Assembly: GCA_934540955.1 (NCBI GenBank) | Contig: CAKTCY010000001.1 | Span: 109,311 to 173,310, forward strand | DNA from: an uncultured Faecalibacterium sp. | Lineage (GTDB): Bacteria > Bacillota > Clostridia > Oscillospirales > Ruminococcaceae | Direction of reading: 5' to 3' | Length of the DNA stretch: 64,000 bases | In this document: positions 47,978-57,902 of the stretch, piece by piece | How the letters are laid out: every line of letters starts with the position of its first letter | Numbering within the stretch: the stretch's first letter is position 1 | Made by a program: the position numbers and the translations under genes | Notes under the pieces: generated by a model | The model's database searches: none | Told to the model about the DNA's origin: nothing | Seen by the model: the letters and a program-made list of their open reading frames with translations, nothing else

Positions 47978-48691
47978 ATGGCACACCCCAAAGAATTTGC
48001 CGAGGGGCTTTCCATCGGCATCATCATGGACGGCAATGGCCGCTGGGCGAAAAACCGCGGCCTGCCCCGCACCGCAGGACACAAAAAGGGTGCGGAGGTG
48101 TTCAAGGATATTGCCAACTACTGCGATGAACTTGGCGTAGCATCGGTGTATTTCTACGCCTTCTCCACCGAGAACTGGAAGCGCCCGCTGGAAGAGGTGG
48201 GTGCCATCATGAAGCTGTTCGCCCAGTACCTCATCGAGGGCTTTGATTACAAGAACCGCAATATCCGCATCAAGTTCTTAGGCGACCGCACCGCACTGGA
48301 TCCCAAGCTGCAAAAGATGATGAACGAGCTGGAGGGCGACTCTGCCTGCAAGACCGGCATGACCCTGAACATCGCCATCAACTACGGCGGCCGTCCGGAG
48401 ATCGTGCGGGCAGCGCAGCAGCTGGCCGCAAAGGCTGCGGCGGGCGAAATTCGCCCTGAGGACATCAACGAGCAGATGATGAGCGATGCCATGTACACCG
48501 CCGGACAGAAGGACCCGGACTTTATTCTGCGTCCCAGCGGAGAAAAGCGGCTGTCCAACTTCATGCTCTGGCAGGCCGCCTACGCAGAGCTGGTGGAGAT
48601 GGATGTGCTCTGGCCGGACTTTACCCGTGCCGATCTGGATACCGCTATTGAGGAGTTCAACCACCGCAGCCGCAGGTTCGGCGGCATCTGA
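47978..48691 (+). CDS. uppS: Undecaprenyl diphosphate synthase
   Basis: A 237-residue cis-prenyltransferase making the C55 lipid carrier for the cell wall. IIMDGNGRWAKNRGLPRTAG contains the catalytic Asp and substrate loop; FSTENWKRP and LNIAINYGGR, then DFILRPSGEKRLSNFMLWQA complete conserved regions. GGGAGG precedes the ATG. It uses isoprenoids from the dxr/ispG pathway encoded downstream. Confidence 0.97.
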   Translation: MAHPKEFAEGLSIGIIMDGNGRWAKNRGLPRTAGHKKGAEVFKDIANYCDELGVASVYFYAFSTENWKRPLEEVGAIMKLFAQYLIEGFDYKNRNIRIKFLGDRTALDPKLQKMMNELEGDSACKTGMTLNIAINYGGRPEIVRAAQQLAAKAAAGEIRPEDINEQMMSDAMYTAGQKDPDFILRPSGEKRLSNFMLWQAAYAELVEMDVLWPDFTRADLDTAIEEFNHRSRRFGGI

Positions 48692-48817
48692 GCGGCGATC
48701 CGTCTGTATTGCAAACCCTGCATCTATGGTGCAGACCCGGCAGACCCGGTACTTCCTCGGGTCGGAGCGCTTACCCCGCAAAGGGCAGCTGCCGGAAGAA
48801 CAAAGGAGATCAAACCT

Positions 48818-49678
48818 ATGAAAACACGCATTATTACTGCGATCGTGGGCATTCTGGTGCTCATTGGCGTGATGTTTACCTTCAACACTATGGTATTCAA
48901 TCTGGTGATCGCAGCCATCACCCTGATCGCCATCCACGAAATTTACAGCGCCCTCGGCTTTGAAAAAAAGGACTGGCTCATGTACGCAGTGCTGGTACCC
49001 TACACATTGCTGGTCATGCTTTCCAGTTACAGCGCCATGCGCAAGCTGGTCATGCCAGTGTCCTTTGTGCTGGTCACCTTTTTTGCCATCTATCTGGTGG
49101 TGCGCAACGGCACCATCAGCTACCAGAAGGCCAGCGGTCTTTTGGTGTTTTCGGGCATCGTGATCTTCTGTTTTTACTCCTTCATCCTGCTCAAGGAGCG
49201 CCTGCCGGTGGAAAAATTCGGCTATGATGCGGTTTTCTTTATTCTGCTCATCCTCTGCTTTGCATGGGGCGGCGATACCTGCGCCTACTTTGCAGGCCGC
49301 GCCTTCGGCAAGCATAAGCTGTGCCCGGTGGTCAGCCCCAAAAAGACGGTGGAGGGTGCCATCGGCGGCGTGCTGGGCACCATGGTGTTCGGTGTGGTCG
49401 CCACCCTTATTTACTCCATAGCGGCAAACCGCATGGAGGCCTTTACCCGCTCTAATATCGGCGTTTCCATGTATGTGATCATTGCGCTGCTTGGCTGCAT
49501 CGCCGCTGTGCTGGGCATCTACGGCGACCTGTTTGCCAGCGTGGTCAAGCGTCAGTGCGGCATCAAGGACTACGGCACCATTTTCCCGGGTCACGGCGGC
49601 ATTCTGGATCGCTTCGACAGCGTGATGTTCATCGCGCCCTTCGTGACGATGGTCATCACCGCCGTGTTCTACGCCTGA
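48818..49678 (+). CDS. cdsA: Phosphatidate cytidylyltransferase
   Basis: A 286-residue membrane enzyme making CDP-diacylglycerol. About eight hydrophobic spans; the C-terminal CDP-alcohol-type signature is present as SVVKRQCGIKDYGTIFPGHG followed by GILDRFDS. WGGDTCAYFAGRAFGKHKL is also conserved. AAAGGAG precedes the ATG. Confidence 0.95.
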   Translation: MKTRIITAIVGILVLIGVMFTFNTMVFNLVIAAITLIAIHEIYSALGFEKKDWLMYAVLVPYTLLVMLSSYSAMRKLVMPVSFVLVTFFAIYLVVRNGTISYQKASGLLVFSGIVIFCFYSFILLKERLPVEKFGYDAVFFILLILCFAWGGDTCAYFAGRAFGKHKLCPVVSPKKTVEGAIGGVLGTMVFGVVATLIYSIAANRMEAFTRSNIGVSMYVIIALLGCIAAVLGIYGDLFASVVKRQCGIKDYGTIFPGHGGILDRFDSVMFIAPFVTMVITAVFYA

Positions 49679-49697
49679 TACAGGGGAGGAAGCTGTT

Positions 49698-50849
49698 ATG
49701 TCTAAAAAAATTACGCTGCTGGGCTCTACCGGCTCCATCGGTACCCAGAGTCTGGACGTTATCCGCGCCCAAGGGTACGAGGTCTACGGCCTTTCTGCCC
49801 ACAGCCATGTGGAAAAGATTCTGCAGCAGATCGAGGAGTTCCACCCGAAATACGTCTGCATGACCGACCCGAACGCCGCCGCAAGGCTGGACGCTGCGCT
49901 GGCTGGCCGGGCAAACGCGCCCAAGCTGCTCACCGGCCCGGAGGGGCTGAAGGAGCTGGCTGCGCTGGACGGCCCGGATGTGGTGCTGAACAGTGTGGTG
50001 GGCATTGCCGGCCTTGGCGCCAGCCTGTGCGCCATTGAGAGCGGCCATGACTTGGCACTTGCCAACAAGGAGAGCCTTGTCACCGGCGGTCATCTGGTCA
50101 CGCAGGCTGTGGAAAAGCACGGCGTGCAGCTGCTTCCCGTGGACAGCGAGCACTCCGCCATCTTCCAGTGCCTGCAGGATAAGGAGAGCGCCCCCAGCCT
50201 GACCAAAATTCTGCTCACGGCCTCCGGCGGCCCCTTCTTTGGCATGACCACCGAGCAGCTGCGCGGCAAGACCCGGGCAGACGCCCTCAAGCACCCCAAC
50301 TGGAATATGGGCGCAAAGATCACCATCGACTCTGCCACTCTGATGAACAAGGGTCTGGAGCTCATCGAGGCTGTATGGCTCTTTGGTCTGCCGCCGGAAA
50401 AAATTCAGATCGTGGTGCAGCGCCAGAGCATCGTCCACTCTGCGGTGCAGTTCAGCGATAATTCGATCATCGCCCAGCTGGGTGTGCCGGATATGCGCAT
50501 CCCCATCCAGTACGCCCTGACCTACCCCAAGCGTGTGCCGGGCGTAGTGCCGGAGCTGGACTTTACCACCCTGAAGCTGCTCACCTTTGATGTGGCTGAC
50601 GAAGAGACCTTCCGCTGCCTTGCCGCCTGCAAAAAGGCTATCCGCAAGGGCGGTCTTGGCCCCTGCGCCGCCAACGGTGCCAACGAGGAAGCTGTTAAGC
50701 TGTTCCTTGAGGATAAAATCGGCTTTTTGGATATCGGCCGCTTGGTGGAGGCTGTTGTGGACAGCGACAGCTTTGGCGGCGACTATACGCTGGCAGACGT
50801 GTACGAGTGCGACCGCATGGCGCGTGCATTCGTGCGGGCACACCTGTAA
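49698..50849 (+). CDS. dxr: 1-deoxy-D-xylulose 5-phosphate reductoisomerase
   Basis: A 383-residue NADPH enzyme of the MEP isoprenoid pathway. The GSTGSIGTQSLDVI nucleotide loop, LANKESLVTGG, LLPVDSEHSAIFQCLQ and ITIDSATLMNKGLELIEA contain metal and substrate residues. Normal length. GGGAGG start. Its product feeds ispG in the same cluster. Confidence 0.97.
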   Translation: MSKKITLLGSTGSIGTQSLDVIRAQGYEVYGLSAHSHVEKILQQIEEFHPKYVCMTDPNAAARLDAALAGRANAPKLLTGPEGLKELAALDGPDVVLNSVVGIAGLGASLCAIESGHDLALANKESLVTGGHLVTQAVEKHGVQLLPVDSEHSAIFQCLQDKESAPSLTKILLTASGGPFFGMTTEQLRGKTRADALKHPNWNMGAKITIDSATLMNKGLELIEAVWLFGLPPEKIQIVVQRQSIVHSAVQFSDNSIIAQLGVPDMRIPIQYALTYPKRVPGVVPELDFTTLKLLTFDVADEETFRCLAACKKAIRKGGLGPCAANGANEEAVKLFLEDKIGFLDIGRLVEAVVDSDSFGGDYTLADVYECDRMARAFVRAHL

Positions 50850-50916
50850 CGCTTTATCAGCAATATACGCCCCGGCACTGTTTTTGTAACGGCTCCGGGA
50901 CGCTATAGGAGAACGA

Positions 50917-52029
50917 ATGTCATTGATTATCACCATCCTTGCCGCGCTGCTTGTGTTCAGTGCGGTGATCGCCATCCACGAGTTTGGGCATTTTGCAGTG
51001 GCAAAACTCTGCGGCATTCAGGTCAACGAGTTTTCCATCGGCATGGGTCCGGTGCTCTGGAAAAAGAACCATAAAGGCACCCAGTATAGCCTGCGTGCCC
51101 TGCCTGTGGGCGGCTTTGTAGCGCTGGAAGGGGAGGAAAGCCCCGAAAGCCAACAGGCGGAAGCCAACCGCACTGCGCAGGAGCAGCCCGCCCCGGAAAC
51201 CGAAGCACCTGTGCAGCCCACCGGCATCCCCCTGAACGAGGCGCCGGTGTGGCAGCGGGTGCTGGTCATGGTGGCCGGTGCGGTCATGAATTTTGTGCTG
51301 GGCTTTGTGGTGCTGGTGATCCTCATCGCCGCCCAGAACGAGCCCATCACCAGCAAGACCATCTACGCCATTCAGGACGGCGCCCTCTGCGGGCAGACCG
51401 GCCTGCAGGCGAGGGACAAGGTTCTGGCGGTGAACGGCCGCCGCTGCTTTGTGGCCAATGATATCCTGTACGAGCTGGTGCGCACCCAGTCCTACAGCGC
51501 GGATTTCACCGTGCTGCGGGACGGCCAAAAGGTGCAACTGCCGGGGGTACAGTTCGACACATGGCAGGACGATAGCGGCGAGACCCACATGAGCATCGGC
51601 TTTTCCGTCTACGGGCTGGAAAAGACCCCCGGCAACGTGCTGCGGGAGGCGGGCAACAGCGTGCTGTACTATGGACGCATCGTGTTCACCTCTCTTGTGG
51701 ACTTGGTGCGCGGGCGGGAGAGCATCAACAACCTTTCCGGTCCGGTGGGCATCGTGTCGGCCATCGGGCAGGCCGCCAGCTACGGCTGGCAGGACCTGCT
51801 GGAGCTGCTGGCACTCATTACCGTCAACCTTGGCATCCTGAACCTGCTGCCCTTCCCGGCGCTGGACGGCGGCAAGGTGGTATTTTTGGTCATTGAAGGC
51901 GTCACCGGCCATGCTGTGCCGGAAAAGCTGCAAAGCGTGCTCACCCTTGCAACCTTCGGGCTGCTGTTCGGGCTGATGCTCTTTGCAACCTATAACGATA
52001 TTCTCCGGCTCATCACCGGGACAGTATAA
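50917..52029 (+). CDS. rseP: Site-2 protease RseP/RasP
   Basis: A 370-residue intramembrane metalloprotease. HEFGHFAVAKLCG holds the zinc HExxH site in the first span; NLLPFPALDGGKV holds the third ligand. A PDZ domain (about 145-215) lies between spans. Residues about 70-105 are a Glu/Gln/Pro/Ala-rich insertion (EESPESQQAEANRTAQEQPA) not typical of the family. It cleaves anti-sigma factors or signal peptide remnants. Confidence 0.95.
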   Translation: MSLIITILAALLVFSAVIAIHEFGHFAVAKLCGIQVNEFSIGMGPVLWKKNHKGTQYSLRALPVGGFVALEGEESPESQQAEANRTAQEQPAPETEAPVQPTGIPLNEAPVWQRVLVMVAGAVMNFVLGFVVLVILIAAQNEPITSKTIYAIQDGALCGQTGLQARDKVLAVNGRRCFVANDILYELVRTQSYSADFTVLRDGQKVQLPGVQFDTWQDDSGETHMSIGFSVYGLEKTPGNVLREAGNSVLYYGRIVFTSLVDLVRGRESINNLSGPVGIVSAIGQAASYGWQDLLELLALITVNLGILNLLPFPALDGGKVVFLVIEGVTGHAVPEKLQSVLTLATFGLLFGLMLFATYNDILRLITGTV

Positions 52030-52044
52030 GAAAGGGGAACCCTT

Positions 52045-53091
52045 ATGCGGCAGAAAAAACGCGAAGTGAAGATCGGCAATGTGACCATCGGCGGCAGCAA
52101 CCCCATTGCGGTGCAGACCATGCTCAATGTGCCGGTGGAGGACATCGAGGGCAATGTGGCGCAGGCCAAGCGGTGCGAGGCCGCAGGCTGCCAGATCTTG
52201 CGGGTGACCTGCCCCAGCCCGGCGGATGCCAAGTGCATCGAGGCCGTCAAGAACGCGGTGAACATCCCCATCGTGGCGGATATCCACTTTGACTATAAGG
52301 CTGCGCTGGCCTGCGTGGACGTGGGGGTAGATAAGATCCGCATCAACCCGGGCAACATCGGCGACGACGACCGGGTAAAGGCAGTGGTGGATGCCTGCCA
52401 GCAGAAGAACATCCCCATCCGCATCGGCGTCAACGGCGGCAGTCTGGAAAAGCACATTCTGGCCCGCTACGGCGCACCTACCCCGGAAGCCATGGTGGAA
52501 AGCGCTTTGTACCATGTGCGTCTGCTGGAAAAGTTCGATTTCAATAATATCGTCATCTCCATCAAAAACTCCAACGTGCCCCGCATGATGGAGGCCTACC
52601 GCCAGCTCAGCGCAGTTACCGATTACCCGCTCCATGTGGGCGTCACCGAGGCCGGTACCTACCAGATGGGTCTGCTGAAAAGCGGCATGGGCATCGGCGG
52701 GATGCTGCTGGAGGGCATCGGGGATACCATTCGCGTGTCGCTGGCTGCCGAGCCGGAAAAAGAGGTGGAAGCAGGCTTCAACATCCTGCGCGCCGTGGGC
52801 TTCCCGGTTACCGGGCCGGAGGTCATCACCTGCCCAACCTGCGGGCGCACCCAGTACCCCTGCACCGAGATCGCCAACGAGGTGGAAAAGCGGCTGCAGG
52901 GCTACAAAAAGTCCATCAAGGTGGCCGTGATGGGCTGCGTTGTCAACGGCCCCGGCGAGGCGCGCGAAGCCGATATCGGCATTGCGGGCGGCAAGGGCGA
53001 GGCTGTGCTGTTCATCCACGGCAAGCCCATCAAAAAGCTGACCGGCGATAACATTCTGGATCAGTTCATGGACGAGATCTATAAATTGTAA
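52045..53091 (+). CDS. ispG: HMBPP synthase (4-hydroxy-3-methylbut-2-enyl-PP synthase)
   Basis: A 348-residue iron-sulphur enzyme, the penultimate step of the MEP pathway. N-terminal barrel: VKIGNVTIGGSNPIAVQTML, VADIHFDYKAALA, INPGNIGD. The C-terminal cluster site is CPTCGRTQYPC with MGCVVNGPGEAREADIGIAG. Start ATG 52045, 15 bases after rseP. Confidence 0.97.
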   Translation: MRQKKREVKIGNVTIGGSNPIAVQTMLNVPVEDIEGNVAQAKRCEAAGCQILRVTCPSPADAKCIEAVKNAVNIPIVADIHFDYKAALACVDVGVDKIRINPGNIGDDDRVKAVVDACQQKNIPIRIGVNGGSLEKHILARYGAPTPEAMVESALYHVRLLEKFDFNNIVISIKNSNVPRMMEAYRQLSAVTDYPLHVGVTEAGTYQMGLLKSGMGIGGMLLEGIGDTIRVSLAAEPEKEVEAGFNILRAVGFPVTGPEVITCPTCGRTQYPCTEIANEVEKRLQGYKKSIKVAVMGCVVNGPGEAREADIGIAGGKGEAVLFIHGKPIKKLTGDNILDQFMDEIYKL

Positions 53092-53106
53092 GCATTCTTT
53101 TCCCAG

Positions 53107-53140
53107 CTGCCACACCCGCAAAAACGGGTGCGGCAGTTTG
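53107..53140 (+). terminator. Hairpin between ispG and polC
   Basis: A 12-pair stem with one mismatch (CTGCC.CACCCG with CGGGTG.GGCAG), followed by TTTG; a weak terminator or attenuator. Confidence 0.5.
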
Positions 53141-53175
53141 TGCTGTAAAGAACCCACCAAAAAGGAGTACCATCT

Positions 53176-56100
53176 GTGAAACCACTTGTTTCCCAGCTGT
53201 GGCCGCAGTTTATGGCGGACCCGGATTTTGCGGCCTGCTTCGGGCAGGTGATCGTGGAGCACGCCCGGATGCTGCGGCAGGACCGGCAGGTCGAGTTTAC
53301 CCTGCGTAGCGCCGCCCCACTGGATCAGAACCTCTGCGCCAGGCTGCTGGCTTCCCTGCAGCCGGACTACGAGGGCTTTGAGCTGAAGATCAAAAACCTG
53401 TTCGGCTATGCCATGCTGGACGAGCACGCCCTGCGCACCCTGCTGGAGGATATGAAGCGGGACGGCGTGCCCATCAACGGCTTTCTGGACAGGTGCAGCA
53501 TTTCCATCACCGGGCAGAATATCACGGTGGGGGTGTGCCACGGCACAAAGTTTTTGCAGGAGATGGGCTTTGAGGAGCTGCTTGCAAAGCGCATTGCCGA
53601 GCATACCGGCGTTACCCCCAAGGTGACGCTGCAAAGCGCAGTGACTGCGGCCGAGCAGCAGCAAATGGAGGAAAAGCTGGAACGCAAGATCGCACCGCCG
53701 GTGGTCAAATTCGAGAAAAAGAACACCGCACCGTCCATCAAGGTGGAGGGGCTCAACCTTACCGACAAGCCGGTCACCATCTTCCACGGCAAAATGTTCA
53801 CCCCCAAAAATCTCACGCCCCTCAAGGATCTTGGCGGCGAGGGCGGCAAGTGCATGATCTGGGGCGATGTGTTCTTTACCGAGGTCAAGGGCAACTACCG
53901 CAAGATCTACACCGTATCCATCACCGACTATACCGGCTCGATCAATCTGAAGGTCCGCGCACAGGAAGGGGAGGACTGCTCCAAGTGGGAGAGCATCGGC
54001 AAGGGCAGCACGGTCATCGTGCGGGGCGACTGCTCCTACGATAAATACGAGCACGATTACATCGTGTATCCCTACGATGTGCTGATCGTGGAGCGCAAAA
54101 AGCGGGAGGATACCGCCCCGGAAAAGCGGGTGGAGCTGCATCTGCACACCAAGCTTTCCAGCATGGACGGCTTCTGCGACCCCGGCGGCATCGTCAAGCT
54201 GGCGCACCGCATGGGACACCCCGCCATTGCCATCACCGACCATGGTGTGTGTCAGGGCTACCCGGAAGCGATGCTGGCAGCCGATGATATCCACAAGAAG
54301 GACCCGGATTTCAAGCTCATCTACGGCTGCGAGGCCTATTTTGTGGATGACATGGTGCCCTGCGTCTATGGCGTAAAGGATCAGCCGCTGAACGGCGAGT
54401 TCTGCGTGTTCGATACCGAGACCACCGGCCTTGACCCCGGGGTGGAGTACCTTACTGAGATCGGAGCGGTCATCATCCGCAACGGCGAGGTGGTGGAGGA
54501 GTTTGACACCTTCGTCAAGCCCGGCAAGCCTATCACCCCCAAGATCACCGAGCTGACCGGCATCACTAACGAGATGGTAGCGGATGCCCCCGGTGAAAAG
54601 GAAGCGCTGGAAGCCTTCCTTGCCTTTGCGGGCGACCGCATTTTGGTGGGGCATAACGTCCACGCCTTTGATATGCGCTTTCTGCGGGCAGCCGCCAAGC
54701 GCAGCGGCATCAAGCTGGAGCCTACCTATATCGATACCCTGACCATGGCGCAGACCATGTACCCGGGCCTGCACAACTATAAGCAGGGCACCATCAACAA
54801 GCATCTGGAGCTGCCTACCTACGAGGCGCACCGCGCCTGCGAGGACTCCGCTGCGCTGGGACGCATCTTCTGCGTGATGCTGAACGACCTTGCGGAAAAA
54901 GAGGTGACCAAGGTCAGCGAGATCAACACCGGCCTTGGCGGCAACCGCGAGGTGCTGAAAAAGAAATATTACCACCTCATTATTCTGGTCAAAAACCAGA
55001 TGGGTCTGAAGAACCTGTATAAGATCGTCAGCGAGGCGCACGTCAACTACTTCTTCAAAAAGCCCCGCGTGCCCCGCAGCCTGCTGAACAAGTACCGGGA
55101 TGGCTTGCTGCTCACCAGCGCCTGTGAGGCAGGCGAGCTGTACCGCGCCATTGTGGACGGCACCAGCTACGAGGAACTGAAAAAGATCGCCGCCTACTAT
55201 GATATCCTTGAGATCCAGCCGCTGGGCAACAACGCCTATATGGTGCGGGACGGCAAGGTGGACAGCGAGGAGCGGATCAAGGAGTTCAACCGCACCGTCA
55301 TCAAGCTGGGCGAGGAGCTGCACAAGCCGGTCATCGCCACCGGCGACGTGCACTTTACCGAGCCGGAGGATGCGATCTACCGCGCTGTATTGCAGGCGGG
55401 CAACGGCTTTAAGGATGCCGACAACCAGCCGCCGCTGTTCTTCCGCACCACGCAGGATATGCTGGCGCAGTTTTACTATCTGCCCAAGGAAAAGGCCTAC
55501 GAGGTTGTGGTAAAGAACCCCCGCAAGATCGCCGCCATGATCGACAACAATGTGCGCGCCATCCCCCGGGGCACCTACCCGCCCAGCATTGAGGGCGCAG
55601 AGCAGCAGCTGCGCGATGCCACATGGGAGCACGCCAAGCGGGATTACGGCGACCCCTTGCCCGAGATCGTGGAAAAGCGGCTGCAAAAAGAGCTGGACTC
55701 CATCTGTGGCCACGGCTACGCGGTGCTGTACGTCATTGCGGTCAAGCTGGTGGCCTACTCCAATGCGGGCGGCTATCAGGTGGGCAGCCGTGGTTCGGTC
55801 GGCTCATCGGCCGTGGCCCACTTCTCCGGCATCTCGGAGGTGAACAGCCTGCCGCCCCACTATCGCTGCCCCAAGTGCAAGCACAGCGAGTTCATCACCG
55901 ACGGCAGCGTGGATGACGGCTTTGACCTGCCGGATAAAAACTGTCCCCATTGCGGTACCCGGATGCTGGTGGACGGCCACGACATCCCCTTCGAAACCTT
56001 CCTGGGCTTCTACGGCGATAAGGAACCGGATATCGACCTGAACTTCTCCGGCGAGTACCAGTCCAACGTGCACCGCTACACCGAGGAGCTGTTCGGCAAG

Positions 56101-57465
56101 GCCAACGTGTTCAAGGCCGGTACGGTGTCCGGTATTCAGGATAAAACTGCCTACGGCTACGTTAAAAAGTATCTGGACGAGCGCCAGCGCACCGTCAACC
56201 ACGCCGAGGAAAACCGCCTGACGCTGGGCTGCACCGGTGTCAAGCGTACCACTGGCCAGCACCCCGGCGGCATGGTCGTTGTGCCGGACACCTACGAGAT
56301 CTACGATTTCTGTCCCATCCAGCACCCGGCGGATGACGTGGCGGGCGGTCTGCTGACCACCCACTTCGAGTTTAAGTACCTGCACGACACCCTGCTCAAG
56401 CTGGACGAGCTGGGCCACGATATGCCAACCTTCTACAAGTATTTTGAGGAATACACCGGCATCCCGGTGGACAGTATCCCCATGAACGACCCCAAGGTGT
56501 ACAGCCTGCTGACCAGCCCGGAGGCGCTTGGTGTGACTCCGGAGCAGATCGACAGCCAGACCGGCACCTTCGGCATCCCGGAAATGGGCACGAACTTCGT
56601 GCGCGGAATGCTGGTGGAGGCACGGCCTAAGAACTTCTCGGAGCTGATCCAGATCTCCGGTCTGTCCCACGGCACGGACGTGTGGACGGGCAACGCGGAC
56701 GAGCTGATCCGCAGCGGAACCTGCACTATTGCAGAGGTCATTGGCTGCCGTGACAGCATCATGCTGTACCTGCTGCGCAAGGGGCTGGAGCCCAAGATGG
56801 CCTTTGATATCATGGAGGCCGTGCGTAAGGGCAAGGTGGCTAAGGGCGGCTTCCAGCCGGGCTGGGAGGAAGCCATGCGGGAGCATGAGGTACCGGACTG
56901 GTATATCGAAAGCTGCCGCAAGATCAAGTATATGTTCCCCAAGGCCCATGCTGTGGCCTACCTGATGAGCGCCATCCGTTTGATGTGGTACAAGATCTAC
57001 AAGCCGCAGGCCTTCTATGCGGTGTACTTTACCGTGCGCGGCGATGATATCGACTACGAAGCTGCCATTGGCGGCGCAGCCGTGGCGCGCGCCCACATGG
57101 AGGCGGTCAAGCGCCGCCTGAAGGAGGAAAAGAACGCCAAGGACGAGGACGTGCTGGTCAGCCTGCAGCTGGTCAACGAGATGCTGAGCCGTGGGTACGA
57201 GTTTTTGCCCATCGAGCTGGGCAAGAGCCGCGGCTCCAAGTATGTGGTGGAGGACGACAAGGTGCGTCTGCCCTTCAGCGCCCTGAAGGGTCTCGGCGGT
57301 GCCGCTGCCGAAGCTCTGGAGCGTGTGACCATCCACGGAGAGGAGTATATCTCGGTGGAAGAGCTGCAGCAGGCCTCCGGCGTGGGCAGCAGCATTCTGG
57401 ACCGTCTGCGTCAGGTGGGCGCACTGGGCGACCTGCCCGAGAGCAGTCAGGTGAGCTTCTTCTAA
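53176..57465 (+). CDS. polC: DNA polymerase III PolC
   Basis: A 1,429-residue Gram-positive replicative polymerase. Order: N-terminal domain, OB fold (about 200-300), PHP start (ELHLHTKLSSMDGFCDPGGI), inserted DEDDh exonuclease (FCVFDTETTGLDPG), rest of PHP, polymerase with VGSRGSVGSSAVA and PDIDLNFSGEYQ, zinc site (CPKCKHSEF, CPHCG), and C-terminal helix-hairpin elements. Starts at GTG 53176 after AAAGGAG. Full length. Confidence 0.97.
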   Translation: MKPLVSQLWPQFMADPDFAACFGQVIVEHARMLRQDRQVEFTLRSAAPLDQNLCARLLASLQPDYEGFELKIKNLFGYAMLDEHALRTLLEDMKRDGVPINGFLDRCSISITGQNITVGVCHGTKFLQEMGFEELLAKRIAEHTGVTPKVTLQSAVTAAEQQQMEEKLERKIAPPVVKFEKKNTAPSIKVEGLNLTDKPVTIFHGKMFTPKNLTPLKDLGGEGGKCMIWGDVFFTEVKGNYRKIYTVSITDYTGSINLKVRAQEGEDCSKWESIGKGSTVIVRGDCSYDKYEHDYIVYPYDVLIVERKKREDTAPEKRVELHLHTKLSSMDGFCDPGGIVKLAHRMGHPAIAITDHGVCQGYPEAMLAADDIHKKDPDFKLIYGCEAYFVDDMVPCVYGVKDQPLNGEFCVFDTETTGLDPGVEYLTEIGAVIIRNGEVVEEFDTFVKPGKPITPKITELTGITNEMVADAPGEKEALEAFLAFAGDRILVGHNVHAFDMRFLRAAAKRSGIKLEPTYIDTLTMAQTMYPGLHNYKQGTINKHLELPTYEAHRACEDSAALGRIFCVMLNDLAEKEVTKVSEINTGLGGNREVLKKKYYHLIILVKNQMGLKNLYKIVSEAHVNYFFKKPRVPRSLLNKYRDGLLLTSACEAGELYRAIVDGTSYEELKKIAAYYDILEIQPLGNNAYMVRDGKVDSEERIKEFNRTVIKLGEELHKPVIATGDVHFTEPEDAIYRAVLQAGNGFKDADNQPPLFFRTTQDMLAQFYYLPKEKAYEVVVKNPRKIAAMIDNNVRAIPRGTYPPSIEGAEQQLRDATWEHAKRDYGDPLPEIVEKRLQKELDSICGHGYAVLYVIAVKLVAYSNAGGYQVGSRGSVGSSAVAHFSGISEVNSLPPHYRCPKCKHSEFITDGSVDDGFDLPDKNCPHCGTRMLVDGHDIPFETFLGFYGDKEPDIDLNFSGEYQSNVHRYTEELFGKANVFKAGTVSGIQDKTAYGYVKKYLDERQRTVNHAEENRLTLGCTGVKRTTGQHPGGMVVVPDTYEIYDFCPIQHPADDVAGGLLTTHFEFKYLHDTLLKLDELGHDMPTFYKYFEEYTGIPVDSIPMNDPKVYSLLTSPEALGVTPEQIDSQTGTFGIPEMGTNFVRGMLVEARPKNFSELIQISGLSHGTDVWTGNADELIRSGTCTIAEVIGCRDSIMLYLLRKGLEPKMAFDIMEAVRKGKVAKGGFQPGWEEAMREHEVPDWYIESCRKIKYMFPKAHAVAYLMSAIRLMWYKIYKPQAFYAVYFTVRGDDIDYEAAIGGAAVARAHMEAVKRRLKEEKNAKDEDVLVSLQLVNEMLSRGYEFLPIELGKSRGSKYVVEDDKVRLPFSALKGLGGAAAEALERVTIHGEEYISVEELQQASGVGSSILDRLRQVGALGDLPESSQVSFF

Positions 57466-57483
57466 AAACATGACAAAGCAAAA

Positions 57484-57523
57484 AATCTCCGCGTCTGGTT
57501 CAGCGCCCGACGCGGAGATTTTT
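57484..57523 (+). terminator. Terminator after polC
   Basis: A 12-bp stem AATCTCCGCGTC/GACGCGGAGATT with flanking A- and T-runs on either side, so it can act in both directions. Confidence 0.8.
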
Positions 57524-57562
57524 ATTGCTTATTTGGCGGTGTTGTTCCATCGCCGATAGGAA

Positions 57563-57874
57563 TCAGTCGATGGTGTACTCATCGGAGTCGATATAGGCCT
57601 GATAAAAGTCGTTCTCGGCGTCCTCTGCGGTGTAATCGTCCGGAAACTCCTTTTCCAGATAGACGTTAATCCCGCTGAGGTAAAAGCCGATGGCACCCTC
57701 TTCCAGCTGGTTGGGTTCGTACAGCGGCATCATCTGTTTGACCACCCAGCCCTTATTGAGCCAATGGTCCAGCAGATCCTCCACGCGGGGAATGTCCTCG
57801 ATAAACAACCGGTCGCAGTTGCGGATCTCTCTGGGGTTGCCGTCATTGATGTGAATCAGTTTGCACTTCTTCAT
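57563..57874 (-). CDS. Conserved small cytoplasmic protein, function unknown
   Basis: A 103-residue acidic protein (MKKCKLIHINDGNPREIRNC...) with VEDLLDHWLNKGWVVKQMMP, the pattern of small proteins carrying a DUF4177-like fold. It lies on the - strand after the FakA-like gene (28 bases), probably in the same transcript. AAGGAG before the start. Confidence 0.65.
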   Translation of the reverse strand: MKKCKLIHINDGNPREIRNCDRLFIEDIPRVEDLLDHWLNKGWVVKQMMPLYEPNQLEEGAIGFYLSGINVYLEKEFPDDYTAEDAENDFYQAYIDSDEYTID

Positions 57875-57902
57875 TGGAATGCTCCTTACAGGGGGGGAGT
57901 GC

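Noticed and set aside
50920..55713. A 1,597-codon open frame on the - strand opposite rseP, ispG and polC
   Set aside because: Shadow of GC-rich, highly conserved genes on the other strand; composition (His, Gln, Leu, Val rich) is unnatural and there is no ribosome site.
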